64,000 bases of DNA. Source: UBA7702 sp040776805. GTDB taxonomy: Bacteria; Bacillota; Dehalobacteriia; UBA7702. The stretch lies in assembly GCA_040776805.1 (NCBI GenBank), contig JAXGZS010000003.1, positions 248,001 through 312,000 on the forward strand. The letters run 5' to 3'. A program made the position numbers and the translations under genes. The notes below the pieces were generated by a model. It saw nothing but the letters and a program-made list of their open reading frames with translations, did not search any database and was not told the origin of the DNA. This document shows positions 36,249-45,165 of this stretch, piece after piece; position 1 is the first letter of the stretch, and the number at the start of each line of letters is the position of its first letter.

Positions 36249-37224
36249 GTATAGCCGAACTCGAAATGGAGTGTGAAATCCTAAAAAAAGCTACCGCCAT
36301 ATTCGCAAGAAAACGATAGATGAAATAGTAAATTTCATAGAATCCCACAAAATAAAATATACCATTAAGCGTATATGCAAGGTCTTAAAGTTTCCACGAA
36401 GCACATATTATGATGCTTTAAATCCAGTTCCATCAAAAAGGCAGCGGGAAAGCCAAATATTTGATGAGGCTATTCGATCCATTTACCAGGAAAGCAAGAA
36501 TCGTTACGGTGCTCCAAAGATTCAAAAGGCGTTGGATCTCAAGGGGATAAAATCCAGTTTAAAGCGTGTTCAGCGGCATATGGTCAACCTTGGATTAAAG
36601 TCCATCGTCGTCAAAAATACCGTCCTCATTCTTCTAAAAGACGGTGGAAGAACGGGAAAATTTATTGAACAGGGATTTCACAACCACCGGTATCAACCAA
36701 AAGTGGTGTACTGACATCACATACATCCATACCGTCAATGACGGGTGGACGTATCTGGCATCAGTAATGGATTTTCACAGCAAAAAGATTATAGGGTATG
36801 CTTATTCAAAAGCCATGACGGCGGAAATGGCTGTCAAAGCCATTGAAAATGCGTGCATAAACGTAAAAGAAACAACAGGGATCATACTGCACAGCGACCT
36901 TGGAACCCAATACACCAGCAGACTGTTTGAGGACTGCCTTCTGAGCAGAAAAATGAACCATTCTTACAGCAGAAAAGGAAATCCTTATGATAATGCCTGT
37001 ATTGAGTCGTTTCATTCAATCCTGAAAAAGGAAGAAATCCATCATCACAGCTATTTTGATTTCGAGATGGCCGCAAGGCAATCTTTGAATATATTGAATC
37101 CTGGTACACCGCAAAAGGATTCACAGCAGTCTTAACTATATGACCCCTCAAGCATTTGAGGATGCAGCAAAGGCTGCGGCTTAAAAACTAAACTTTTCGT
37201 GTCTACGATATTGACTCAAATCCA
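36249..37224 (+). mobile_element. IS-beta copy B, 5'-truncated
   Basis: This 976-bp copy begins at GTATAGCCGAACTCG, which is internal to OrfA of the full element, and runs to the normal right end. It lacks the left inverted repeat. The transposase frame is broken by indels. It forms a unit with copy A. Confidence 0.88.
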
Positions 37225-37434
37225 AAAGTCAAATTTAATCTTTTATTAAACAGTTTTCTAATTCTTCTACTTCTGCATCAGTAAGAGTATTATAATCTAA
37301 GTTTGCCTCTGCAAAAGTTTTTTCTTGAAAATCTTCATCATTAGCAAGAGTAGGATACTGGTGCTAGTATATAACAGTGGACACGAGAAGTTTAACAGGT
37401 TAAAATTTCAATAAAGAAAGGTGAGTGTTAAACA

Positions 37435-37710
37435 GTGTCCAATCACGGTGTCCGGTATTCGGACGATTTCAAAAAACAACTTGTGGATCTTTATCGCTCA
37501 GGTCAATCCGTTTCCTACCTGGGCCGCGAATATGGCGTATCAAATGTAACCATTTACAAATGGATAAAACAACTTTCTCCCATTCAAATATCTGAAGGAG
37601 AAGAAATCTCGGCAAAGGATTACAAGGCCATGCAAAAACGTATAGCCGAACTCGAAATGGAGTGTGAAATCCTAAAAAAAGCTACCGCCATATTCGCAAG
37701 AAAACGATAG
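37435..37710 (+). CDS. IS-beta OrfA, helix-turn-helix transposase subunit
   Basis: These 91 residues start at GTG (MSNHGVRYSDDFKKQ) with AAAGGTGAG upstream. The HTH is SVSYLGREYGVSNVTIYKW, followed by a coiled coil (AMQKRIAELEMECEILKK). CTA AAA AAA G near 37672-37681 is a likely -1 slip site leading to OrfB, as usual in the IS3 family. Confidence 0.88.
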   Translation: MSNHGVRYSDDFKKQLVDLYRSGQSVSYLGREYGVSNVTIYKWIKQLSPIQISEGEEISAKDYKAMQKRIAELEMECEILKKATAIFARKR

Positions 37711-38578
37711 ATGAAATAGTAAATTTCATAGAATCCCACAAAATAAAATATACCATTAAGCGTATATGCAAGGTCTTAAAGTTTCCACGAAGCACATATT
37801 ATGATGCTTTAAATCCAGTTCCATCAAAAAGGCAGCGGGAAAGCCAAATATTTGATGAGGCTATTCGATCCATTTACCAGGAAAGCAAGAATCGTTACGG
37901 TGCTCCAAAGATTCAAAAGGCGTTGGATCTCAAGGGGATAAAATCCAGTTTAAAGCGTGTTCAGCGGCATATGGTCAACCTTGGATTAAAGTCCATCGTC
38001 GTCAAAAAATACCGTCCTCATTCTTCTAAAAAGACGGTGGAAGAACGGGAAAATTTATTGAACAGGGATTTCACAACCACCGGTATCAACCAAAAGTGGT
38101 GTACTGACATCACATACATCCATACCGTCAATGACGGGTGGACGTATCTGGCATCAGTAATGGATTTTCACAGCAAAAAGATTATAGGGTATGCTTATTC
38201 AAAAGCCATGACGGCGGAAATGGCTGTCAAAGCCATTGAAAATGCGTGCATAAACGTAAAAGAAACAACAGGGATCATACTGCACAGCGACCTTGGAACC
38301 CAATACACCAGCAGACTGTTTGAGGACTGCCTTCTGAGCAGAAAAATGAACCATTCTTACAGCAGAAAAGGAAATCCTTATGATAATGCCTGTATTGAGT
38401 CGTTTCATTCAATCCTGAAAAAGGAAGAAATCCATCATCACAGCTATTTTGATTTCCGAGATGGCCGGCAAGGCAATCTTTGAATATATTGAATCCTGGT
38501 ACAATCGCAAAAGGATTCACAGCAGTCTTAACTATATGACCCTCAAGCATTTGAGGATGCAGCAAAGGCTGCGGCTTA
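37695..38578 (+). pseudogene. IS-beta copy C OrfB, frameshifted near its end
   Basis: The frame reads TIDEIVNFIESHKIKYTIKR through the DDE core (WCTDITYIH, LHSDLGTQYTS, CIESFHSILKK). An extra C at about 38456 (ATTTCCGAGATGG against ATTTCGAGATGG in A, B and D) shifts the last 40 codons. Without it this would be a full transposase. Confidence 0.82.
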
Positions 38579-38619
38579 AAAACTAAACTTTTCGTGTCTA
38601 CGATATTGACTCAAATCCA

Positions 38620-39590
38620 GTATAGCCGAACTCGAAATGGAGTGTGAAATCCTAAAAAAGCTACCGCCATATTCGCAAGAAAACGATAGATGAAATAGTA
38701 AATTTCATAGAATCCCACAAAATAAAATATACCATTAAGCGTATATGCAAGGTCTTAAAGTTTCCACGAAGCACATATTATGATGCTTTAAATCCAGTTC
38801 CATCAAAAAGGCAGCGGGAAAGCCAAATATTTGATGAGGCTATTCGATCCATTTACACAGGAAAGCAAGAATCGTTACGGTGCTCCAAAGATTCAAAAGG
38901 CGTTGGATCTCAAGGGGATAAAATCCAGTTTAAAGCGTGTTCAGCGGCATATGGTCAACCTTGGATTAAAGTCCATCGTCGTCAAAAATACCGTCCTCAT
39001 TCTTCTAAAAAGACGGTGGAAGAACGGGAAATTTATTGAACAGGGATTTCACAACCACCGTATCAACCAAAAGTGGTGTACTGACATCACATACATCCAT
39101 ACCGTCAATGACGGGTGGACGTATCTGGCATCAGTAATGGATTTTCACAGCAAAAAGATTATAGGGTATGCTTATTCAAAAGCCATGACGGCGGAAATGG
39201 CTGTCAAAGCCATTGAAAATGCGCATAAACGTAAAAGAAACAACAGGGATCATACTGCACAGCGACCTTGGAACCCAATACACCAGCAGACTGTTTGAGG
39301 ACTGCCTTCTGAGCAGAAAAATGAACCATTCTTACAGCAGAAAAGGAAATCCTTATGATAATGCCTGTATTGAGTCGTTTCATTCAATCCTGAAAAAGGA
39401 AGAAATCCATCATCACAGCTATTTTGATTTCGAGATGGCCGGCAAGGCATCTTTGAATATATTGAATCTGGTACAATCGCAAAAGGATTCACAGCAGTCT
39501 TAACTATATGACCCCTCAAGCATTTGAGGATGCAGCAAAGTTGCGGCTTAAAAATAAACTTTTCGTGTCTACGATATTGACTCAAATCCA
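38620..39590 (+). mobile_element. IS-beta copy D, 5'-truncated
   Basis: This 971-bp copy starts at the same internal position as copy B and ends CTCAAATCCA at 39590, followed by TAC. It carries several indels of its own, such as TACACAGG for TACCAGG near 38855 and loss of TGC near 39221. Confidence 0.88.
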
Positions 39591-39771
39591 TACTTTCTAA
39601 GTTGCCTTTTAATATATTGTATTTTTCCTCTGCGGGTTAGCCTAAAATCCCCTTCTTGTTCAGCGATATATCCTAATTCTTCAATAGAAAACATAGATAA
39701 TTACCTCCTGATTTATTATCTTTCTTTACTATACAAGCTCGATCATATTCTGTGGGACGAAGTTTGATAAC

Positions 39772-41010
39772 TGTTCTGCTATAGTAAAATTGTAACACCA
39801 AGAGAGAGTTTGATGATATATAATTCAAAACTTGAAAGGGGTTACAAATATGTCAAATAATAAGTACGATCCTGTACTTCGGGAAAAAATTATCCGGCTT
39901 CATATAGAAGACGGAAGAACCATCAAAGTCTGACAGACGAATACAGTTTAGGTAGTGGCACTTTTCAGATACTGGCTTGATAAACACCGTAAAGAATGCA
40001 AAAATAATCCACAGTTACAAAATGAAACGGATCAAATGATTGAAATTCAGCACCTAAAGAACTTGCTGAGTCTCAAAAAGAGGTTGCATTCTTAAAAAGG
40101 CAGCAGCATTCTTTGCGAAGGAAATCGAATAAAAAAGTATGAGTTTATCTGTAAGTATCACCCGAATTTGGTGTCAATTGGTTGCTAAACAGGCTTAACC
40201 TGTACCCAAATGATTATTACAACTACCTGAAAGACCACAAAGCCGCCTACCGTCAGCAAAGAAATTCTGAAACAACAAATTAAAGAAGTATACCATGAAC
40301 TTAATGGTGCCATCGGCTACCGAATGATCTGTGATTTGCTCAACCGCAAAGGGATTGATTGTTCTTATGGAACCGTTTATTCGTACATGCGAACTAGGCA
40401 TAAAGCCATTGTTCGCCGCAAAAAACGGCCATATACAAAAGGATATCAACACCATATATTTGATAACCTTGTCGATCAGCATTTTATTGCTGCAAAACCC
40501 AACCAGATCTGGTGCACGGACTTCACTTATCTAAGCCTGAAAAACGGTGCAAAACGTTATAATTGTAGTATTATCGATCTATATGATCGTAGCATTGTGG
40601 CAAGTCTTAACAGTAAATGGATTGATTCAAACCTCGCAATAGAAACACTGAAAATTGCGCTTGAGGCTAATCGCATAAATGAAAAACTAATACTATAGTG
40701 ATCAGGGCTCCCAGTTTGCGTCCAGAGAATTTATTTCTTCTGCGCGGATAATGATATTACTCAAAGTATGAGCAGAGCCGACAATCCCTATGATAATGCA
40801 CCTATGGAACGCTTCTACAATACGTTAAAGACTGAATTTGTTTACCAATACACATTTGAGACTGATGAGGACTTGAACCAAGGTATCTATGAATATATTT
40901 TTGATTGGTACAACCATCGTAGACTACATTCATATAACGGTAGTAAAACACCGTTTGAAGCAAGGCATTCAAACTAACAATTGGTATTACAATTTTGCTT
41001 GACTAGAACA
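39772..41010 (+). mobile_element. IS-alpha copy 2, decayed
   Basis: This 1239-bp copy in opposite orientation to copy 1 has identical ends (TGTTCTGCTATAG, GACTAGAACA) and a 3-bp target duplication AAC (39769-39771, 41011-41013). It is 11 bases shorter than copy 1 through scattered indels that break orfA, the A6G slip site and orfB. Confidence 0.9.
40324..40977 (+). pseudogene. IS-alpha copy 2 OrfB fragments
   Basis: Two frames, 40324-40698 and 40768-40977, together cover the DDE domain of the intact copy. Between them, LHSDQGSQF is lost by a frameshift (ACTATAGTGATCAG where copy 1 has ACTTCATAGTGATCAG). The transposase is not functional as read. Confidence 0.82.
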
Positions 41011-41150
41011 AACACCATGATCCTTGAAATAGATGTCTTCTTTATCTCTGACGATGATTGCTTCATCTTCGCGGGTCTTAAATTCCTTACCTTGGCGCAC
41101 TCCGACTTATATTTTGTGAAGTCGTGATATGATCCGTGATATTCACGACG

Positions 41151-41696
41151 CTATTGCACCTTTCGCTTGGAGTTCGTGATGTAGGTTTCTTCTGTAAAAG
41201 CACCCTTGTACACTTCATCATCAAGGAAGCCCAAAATCTCTTTAAGCTTTTTCTTGTCTGCGGGGATGATCAGTTTTTTGTTTTCAACGGTAATTTCCAA
41301 ACCGCAGTTCTGTGCCAACCTTTTTATTTTAGCTGCTGTGTTGTTCTTGAGAACTCCTGAGTCATTTATTGCTGCAATTTTTCGGCGTATCCAAGTATCA
41401 GCGATCGATTGGAATTGGCTTTTGTCCGCTATGTTTAGTAAATCCAGTCCGCTAAAACTTTGAACCTCGCTATCGGTGGCAGAACGATAATATTCGCTCA
41501 GGTCAAATATCTGGCGGGCGTAAAAATACGAGGAGAACCGAAGCTCAGTCTGGATAAAAACACAGTCAATGGTATCGGTGATCCCGATGCCCCAACGATT
41601 CTCTCGCTTGAATGAGTTCCAACTTTTCTTTGCAATTGAAATATTCTCTTTCACTAATTTAACTATTAAATCTTTATATCTATCATCAATGATCAT
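41151..41696 (-). CDS. Hypothetical protein, possibly DUF4868 (KwaB-like) C-terminal domain
   Basis: These 181 residues start at MIIDDRYKDLIVKLV; an in-frame stop lies two codons upstream, so the start is well bounded although no good ribosome binding site is seen. The C-terminal part, WIRRKIAAINDSGVL, KKKLKEILGFLDDEVYKG and YITNSKRKVQ, recalls the end of DUF4868 proteins such as KwaB of the Kiwa defence system. Full KwaB is longer (about 300 residues) and no KwaA-like membrane gene is adjacent. The assignment is from memory of motif shape and is tentative. Downstream are two IS-broken small genes. Confidence 0.45.
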   Translation of the reverse strand: MIIDDRYKDLIVKLVKENISIAKKSWNSFKRENRWGIGITDTIDCVFIQTELRFSSYFYARQIFDLSEYYRSATDSEVQSFSGLDLLNIADKSQFQSIADTWIRRKIAAINDSGVLKNNTAAKIKRLAQNCGLEITVENKKLIIPADKKKLKEILGFLDDEVYKGAFTEETYITNSKRKVQ

Positions 41697-41980
41697 ATGT
41701 TAAAAAAACGTGTCCCTTTTCTCTACTACAGTACAATTTTCTCCTATACCTTTAATTCGTTATCTTTTTTAAGAATATCACTTAAAACCATTAAAATCAA
41801 CAATATTTCCCGCAATAGCTGGATTTACAACAGACTTCTATATAATTACATTCATAATATTATAGATCCAGTTTAGCTCTTCTCAAGATAGACAACCACA
41901 AACGTAAATGTGAATTGATTGATTAATAATTTTACTAAAACATATGTCCCATAAATGTCACCATATTTTCAAAAAACTTC
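41697..41980. other. Divergent spacer at the left edge of the phage region
   Basis: This AT-rich stretch between the minus-strand 41151 gene and the repressor promoter contains no gene. I could not identify an att site or an integrase remnant in it. Confidence 0.5.
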
Positions 41981-42035
41981 TTGACCGAACATTCGTTCTC
42001 GCATATAATAAAACCACAAACGGGACAGTTGTCCC
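41981..42035 (+). promoter_or_regulatory. SOS-type promoter and palindromic operator of the LexA-like gene
   Basis: TTGACC (41981-41986) and TATAAT (42004-42009) are 17 nt apart. The spacer region contains CGAACATTCGTTCT (41986-41999), a near-consensus Gram-positive SOS box. Downstream, GGGACAGTTGTCCC (42022-42035) is a palindrome around a 2-nt centre, a good operator for the S24 repressor itself. Two regulators could therefore control this promoter. Confidence 0.8.
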
Positions 42036-42061
42036 AATAATAAAGAAAGGATGGTTTTGAA

Positions 42062-42667
42062 ATGCGAGCCAAAAATACGGAATACTTTTCAATAATTGAA
42101 AACTTCATCGATGATTATAGGGAAAATAATGGTGTTTCTCCTTCGGTGCGAGAGATTGAAACAGGCATTAGCTTACCACGTTCTACGGTTTCGCGATATC
42201 TGATGTATATGCGTGAAAACGGTATGCTGGAATATGAAGGAAGCAGAAACATCATAACAAAGAAGACGCGGCAACTCAGAACTCAATCTGTTAATGTTCC
42301 TATTCTCGGTGTTGTTTCTTGCGGTATTCCGAAGTATGCAGAAGAAAATATTGAAGAATATGTTCGACTTCCAATCACGTTATTTGGCAAAGGTAATTTT
42401 TTCATTCTGAGAGCCAATGGTGATTCGATGATCGAGGTGGGAATCGACGACGGAGATCTTGTATTAATCCGCCACCAGGATTACGCGGACTCCGGTCAGA
42501 TCATTGTTGCGTTGATAGAGGATGAAGCAACATTAAAGAGGTATTACCCCGAACCCCAAAACCACAGGATCCGTTTACATCCGGAAAACAGCGCCATGAA
42601 CGATATCTTCGTAAAAGATTGCATCATTCAGGGTGTTGCGGTAAAGGTCCTCAAAGATTTGGAGTGA
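42062..42667 (+). CDS. LexA/S24-family repressor
   Basis: This 201-residue protein has an N-terminal winged helix (VSPSVREIETGISLPRSTVS) and a C-terminal S24 autoprotease domain. The catalytic Ser122 is in NGDSMIEVGI, Lys159 in DEATLKRYY, and the cleavage site is VVSC-GIP (Cys87-Gly88, where LexA usually has Ala-Gly). On DNA damage, RecA should trigger self-cleavage and derepress the operon that includes the UvrX polymerase and YolD. AAAGGATGG precedes the ATG. Confidence 0.88.
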   Translation: MRAKNTEYFSIIENFIDDYRENNGVSPSVREIETGISLPRSTVSRYLMYMRENGMLEYEGSRNIITKKTRQLRTQSVNVPILGVVSCGIPKYAEENIEEYVRLPITLFGKGNFFILRANGDSMIEVGIDDGDLVLIRHQDYADSGQIIVALIEDEATLKRYYPEPQNHRIRLHPENSAMNDIFVKDCIIQGVAVKVLKDLE

Positions 42668-42672
42668 GGAAA

Positions 42673-43965
42673 ATGGCTTCCAAGACTAGATATTACCTGT
42701 GTATTGACATGAAATCCTTTTATGCCTCTGTAGAATGCGCAGAACGAAACCTAAATCCTTTTGAGACGAACCTTGTCGTGGCAGATATCACTAGAGGGAA
42801 AAACGCTTTATGCCTTGCCATCTCTCCAAAGATGAAAGCCCTAGGTATAAAAAATCGCTGTCGATTGTCAGATATCCCATGTAATGTTAAATATGAAATT
42901 GCCCCTCCCCGGATGCGTCTCTACATTGAATACGCTGCAGATATTTACGCCATCTATCTGAACTACTTTGACCCGCAGGATATTCATGTATATTCCATTG
43001 ATGAATCCTTTATTGATGTAACGGATTATTTAGGAACTTACCATACGGATGCAAAGTCTCTGGCAAAGGAACTCATGAATGAAATTGCTAATAGGCTGCA
43101 TATTCCTTCCACTGCAGGGATCGGCAATAATCTTTATTTAGCAAAGATCGCTCTGGACATTACAGCGAAACACTCGAAAGATCACACGGGTTTTCTCACA
43201 GAGGATCTTTATCGGGAACAGCTTTGGGATCACAAACCAATCACTGATTTTTGGCAGATCGCAAACGGAACAGCTCAACGGCTGGAGAAATATGGTATAT
43301 ACACCATGCGACAGATAGCACAAGCACCAAAAGATCTCATGTACCGAGTATTCGGTATCAACGCAGAGCTGCTTATTGATCATGCCTGGGGACGAGAGCC
43401 TTGCCTCATTTCCGACATCAAGAGTTATAAAACAAAGAGTAAATCAGTATCCTTCTCGCAAATATTACCACGTAATTACAGCTTTGATGAGGCCAGGGTA
43501 GTTATGTCTGAAATGGTGATCCACGGCTGCCAGGAACTGATGCGCCGGAAAGTAATCACCGATAAAGTATGGATCGGCGTCAGCTATGCAAATGAAGAAC
43601 TGATGCCTTCAACGCATGGGTCTACCCGCATATCAAATGCCAGCAGCGTAATCTCATTGATACACCCCACCGCTATGAAACTGTTTGACAAAACAGCTAA
43701 AAAAGGGCATCTGATCAGACGTCTGGGCATTAGCTTTGGAGATATTTGTGATGAAGGCTGCGAAGGCTACGATCTATTCACCGATTGGGGTGCGATCGAA
43801 AAAGAAAAGGCACGAGAACATACCATACTTGAAATTATGGACAAATACGGGAAAAACTCTCTTCTGCGCGGCACAAACTATATCAACGGTGCCACCCAGC
43901 GCGAAAGAAACGGAATGATCGGAGGACATCGAGCAGGCAATGATGACAAGACAACAAAGAGCTAA
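42673..43965 (+). CDS. Y-family DNA polymerase, UvrX/UmuC type
   Basis: This 430-residue translesion polymerase has CIDMKSFYASVECAERNL (catalytic Asp and steric gate region), YSIDESFIDVT (DE pair), AGIGNNLYLAKIALD (thumb/HhH region) and a little-finger domain. The ATG at 42673 follows GGAGTGAGG, 6 nt after the repressor stop. The Gram-positive mobile-element UvrX group usually pairs with YolD, as here. Expression should be SOS-induced. Confidence 0.9.
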   Translation: MASKTRYYLCIDMKSFYASVECAERNLNPFETNLVVADITRGKNALCLAISPKMKALGIKNRCRLSDIPCNVKYEIAPPRMRLYIEYAADIYAIYLNYFDPQDIHVYSIDESFIDVTDYLGTYHTDAKSLAKELMNEIANRLHIPSTAGIGNNLYLAKIALDITAKHSKDHTGFLTEDLYREQLWDHKPITDFWQIANGTAQRLEKYGIYTMRQIAQAPKDLMYRVFGINAELLIDHAWGREPCLISDIKSYKTKSKSVSFSQILPRNYSFDEARVVMSEMVIHGCQELMRRKVITDKVWIGVSYANEELMPSTHGSTRISNASSVISLIHPTAMKLFDKTAKKGHLIRRLGISFGDICDEGCEGYDLFTDWGAIEKEKAREHTILEIMDKYGKNSLLRGTNYINGATQRERNGMIGGHRAGNDDKTTKS

Positions 43966-44281
43966 ACAATTCATGCCGTTTGACGCGATGAAAGGTCTCC
44001 AGGAAGCGTTACGTGACCGGGAAGAACGTCACGCCCGTGTGGAACGACATGAAATATCAGATGAGATAAAAGAACAGATTTCAGCTGTTATTCTCCGACT
44101 TGAGAAAGGTACCCGTGTGGTCCTCGACTATTACTGTGACTTTCATGATGTCACCAAAAAAGGCGTTGTGACAGAAATAAACATATCTCTCCAATATTTA
44201 AAATTATATGGAGAAAAGATACGCTTTGAAGATATTTACCAGATTGTGATTACTGACAAGCCTACTGTCAGATCGATTTAA
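43940..44281 (+). CDS. YolD-like family protein
   Basis: These 113 residues start MMTRQQRAKQFMPFDAMKGL, the classic YolD opening, and contain LEKGTRVVLDYYCDFHDVTK. YolD proteins accompany UvrX-type Y-family polymerases and are proposed UmuD-like helpers. It overlaps the polymerase end by 26 nt, with GGAGG upstream. Confidence 0.85.
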   Translation: MMTRQQRAKQFMPFDAMKGLQEALRDREERHARVERHEISDEIKEQISAVILRLEKGTRVVLDYYCDFHDVTKKGVVTEINISLQYLKLYGEKIRFEDIYQIVITDKPTVRSI

Positions 44282-44316
44282 AATAAGAAAAATAATCCGG
44301 TAAGGGAGCAATGGCC

Positions 44317-44490
44317 ATGAATAAAACAAAAATGGTATGTCCGATTTGCAGCACAATAAATAATCAACTTGAACCAGGGAAAACTGACAGTTTGATAATC
44401 TGCCAGAAATGCAATAGTACCGTAAAACAAATACATGATGAAAAAAAAGTAAGGATCCCCGTTTATTCAATGAATGAAATTGAAATGTAA
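44317..44490 (+). CDS. Small zinc-ribbon protein
   Basis: These 57 residues carry two CxxC knuckles, MVCPICSTIN and LIICQKCNST, typical of a zinc ribbon. AAGGGAG lies 8 nt upstream; an in-frame ATG at 44311 is too close to it. It is in line with the YolD operon. The role is unknown. Confidence 0.6.
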   Translation: MNKTKMVCPICSTINNQLEPGKTDSLIICQKCNSTVKQIHDEKKVRIPVYSMNEIEM

Positions 44491-44492
44491 TT

Positions 44493-44714
44493 TTGAAGCA
44501 ATTAGTCAACAATAATTCAGAAAAATCTTACAAGGGGGCGATACAAACGGAAAAGAAGAAACTAGTCCGGACATCTCTTCACAATATTACGATTGGTGAA
44601 GTAATCGACACACCAGAAGGAAAATCCCTAAAAATAAAAAAACCAGGGAAAGATATCTATGAAACAATTACGGTTAAAGAACTGTCAAAAATGGTTGATC
44701 GGGCTATAAAATAG
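44493..44714 (+). CDS. Small hypothetical protein
   Basis: These 73 codons start at TTG 3 nt after the zinc-ribbon stop (KQLVNNNSEKSYKGA) and end ITVKELSKMVDRAIK. The ribosome binding site is poor; a GGGGG at 44532 may serve a later non-ATG start. The composition is Lys-rich and no family is known. A terminator follows, so this would close the SOS operon. Confidence 0.4.
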   Translation: MKQLVNNNSEKSYKGAIQTEKKKLVRTSLHNITIGEVIDTPEGKSLKIKKPGKDIYETITVKELSKMVDRAIK

Positions 44715-44751
44715 AATAGAGAGCAATATACGAGCAGGATCATATAGCGAA

Positions 44752-44818
44752 TTCGGCCGGTACAAACACTAACAGAACCAATCTGTAAATGTTTGATATC
44801 GGCCGTTTTTTTATTAGT
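44752..44818 (+). terminator. Terminator closing the repressor operon
   Basis: CGGCCG (44754-44759) pairs with CGGCCG (44802-44807), followed by seven T residues; inner CTGTTAG/CTGTAA-like segments extend the structure. It separates the SOS operon from the replication module. Confidence 0.7.
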
Positions 44819-45165
44819 AAAGAAAGGATGTCTACCAAGTTGAAGCTACAAAAGAACTTGCAGAAATAGATAACTCCGGCCTTTTTCATTTTCACAAATT
44901 TTGACCAGACATAACATATCGATTTTGCAAAATATCCAGCGCTAATATGAAAATACAATAAATCTCACAGCCTGAGATGCGCATTAAGGCGGCGGGATAC
45001 ATAGGAAGTTCCAAGCACGGTAAATGCCGTGTTCGGAGCCTCAGATGTACCCACCGTACCCTGTTATGCCCGTTTTCAGGTGCAACGGTCGGTGTACAAC
45101 GAAGCACCGGCTTTTTATGTGTCCTTGTCGCCCTCACCCGCACACAGGCGGAAAGGACACAACGT
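44819..45165 (+). promoter_or_regulatory. Structured leader before the sigma-like gene
   Basis: About 350 bp lack a gene. Hairpins include GCACGG / CCGTGT (about 45016-45031) and a long stem from GTGTCCTTGTCGCC (45119-45132) to GGCGGAAAGGACAC (45147-45160), ending 5 nt before the start codon and containing the AAAGGA site. It may control translation of the sigma-like gene. Confidence 0.5.

Larger units (their letters stand above)
37359..38619 (+). mobile_element. IS-beta copy C, full length
   Basis: This 1261-bp copy is the best preserved, with an intact OrfA and one visible late frameshift in OrfB. Its left flank TAC (37356-37358) matches TAC at 39591-39593 after copy D, showing that C and D were inserted together. 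Confidence 0.9.
37235..39694 (-). pseudogene. Small 74-codon gene interrupted by the IS-beta C-D unit
   Basis: The start ATG at 39694, with AGGAGG upstream, begins MFSIEELGYIAEQEGDF; the 5' part ends at the insertion at 39591. The 3' part, 37355-37235, ends DAEVEELENCLIKD. Removing 37359-39590 and one TAC target repeat gives one open frame of 74 residues. No family is recognised. The start overlaps the end of another interrupted gene by 22 nt, so the two were coupled. Confidence 0.75.
39673..41100 (-). pseudogene. Small gene interrupted by IS-alpha copy 2
   Basis: The 5' part (41100-41011, possible GTG start) reads RQGKEFKTREDEAIIVRDKE; the 3' part (39768-39673) ends KKDNKSGGNYLCFLLKN. Deleting the element and one AAC target repeat restores a continuous frame of about 61 residues through DHGVIKLRPTEYDR. 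No family is recognised. The ribosome binding site is weak, so the true start may differ. It overlaps the 74-codon gene. Confidence 0.65.

Noticed and set aside
35828..38565. Repeated minus-strand frames of 66-113 codons in the IS-beta copies
   Set aside because: They recur only because the transposase recurs; they are antisense shadows of the DDE domain.
34994..39590. CRISPR or other short-repeat array
   Set aside because: The repeats are about 1-kb transposon copies, not short repeats with unique spacers.
41697..42061. Prophage left attachment site
   Set aside because: No integrase, tRNA end or direct repeat could be matched, and the other end is outside the window.
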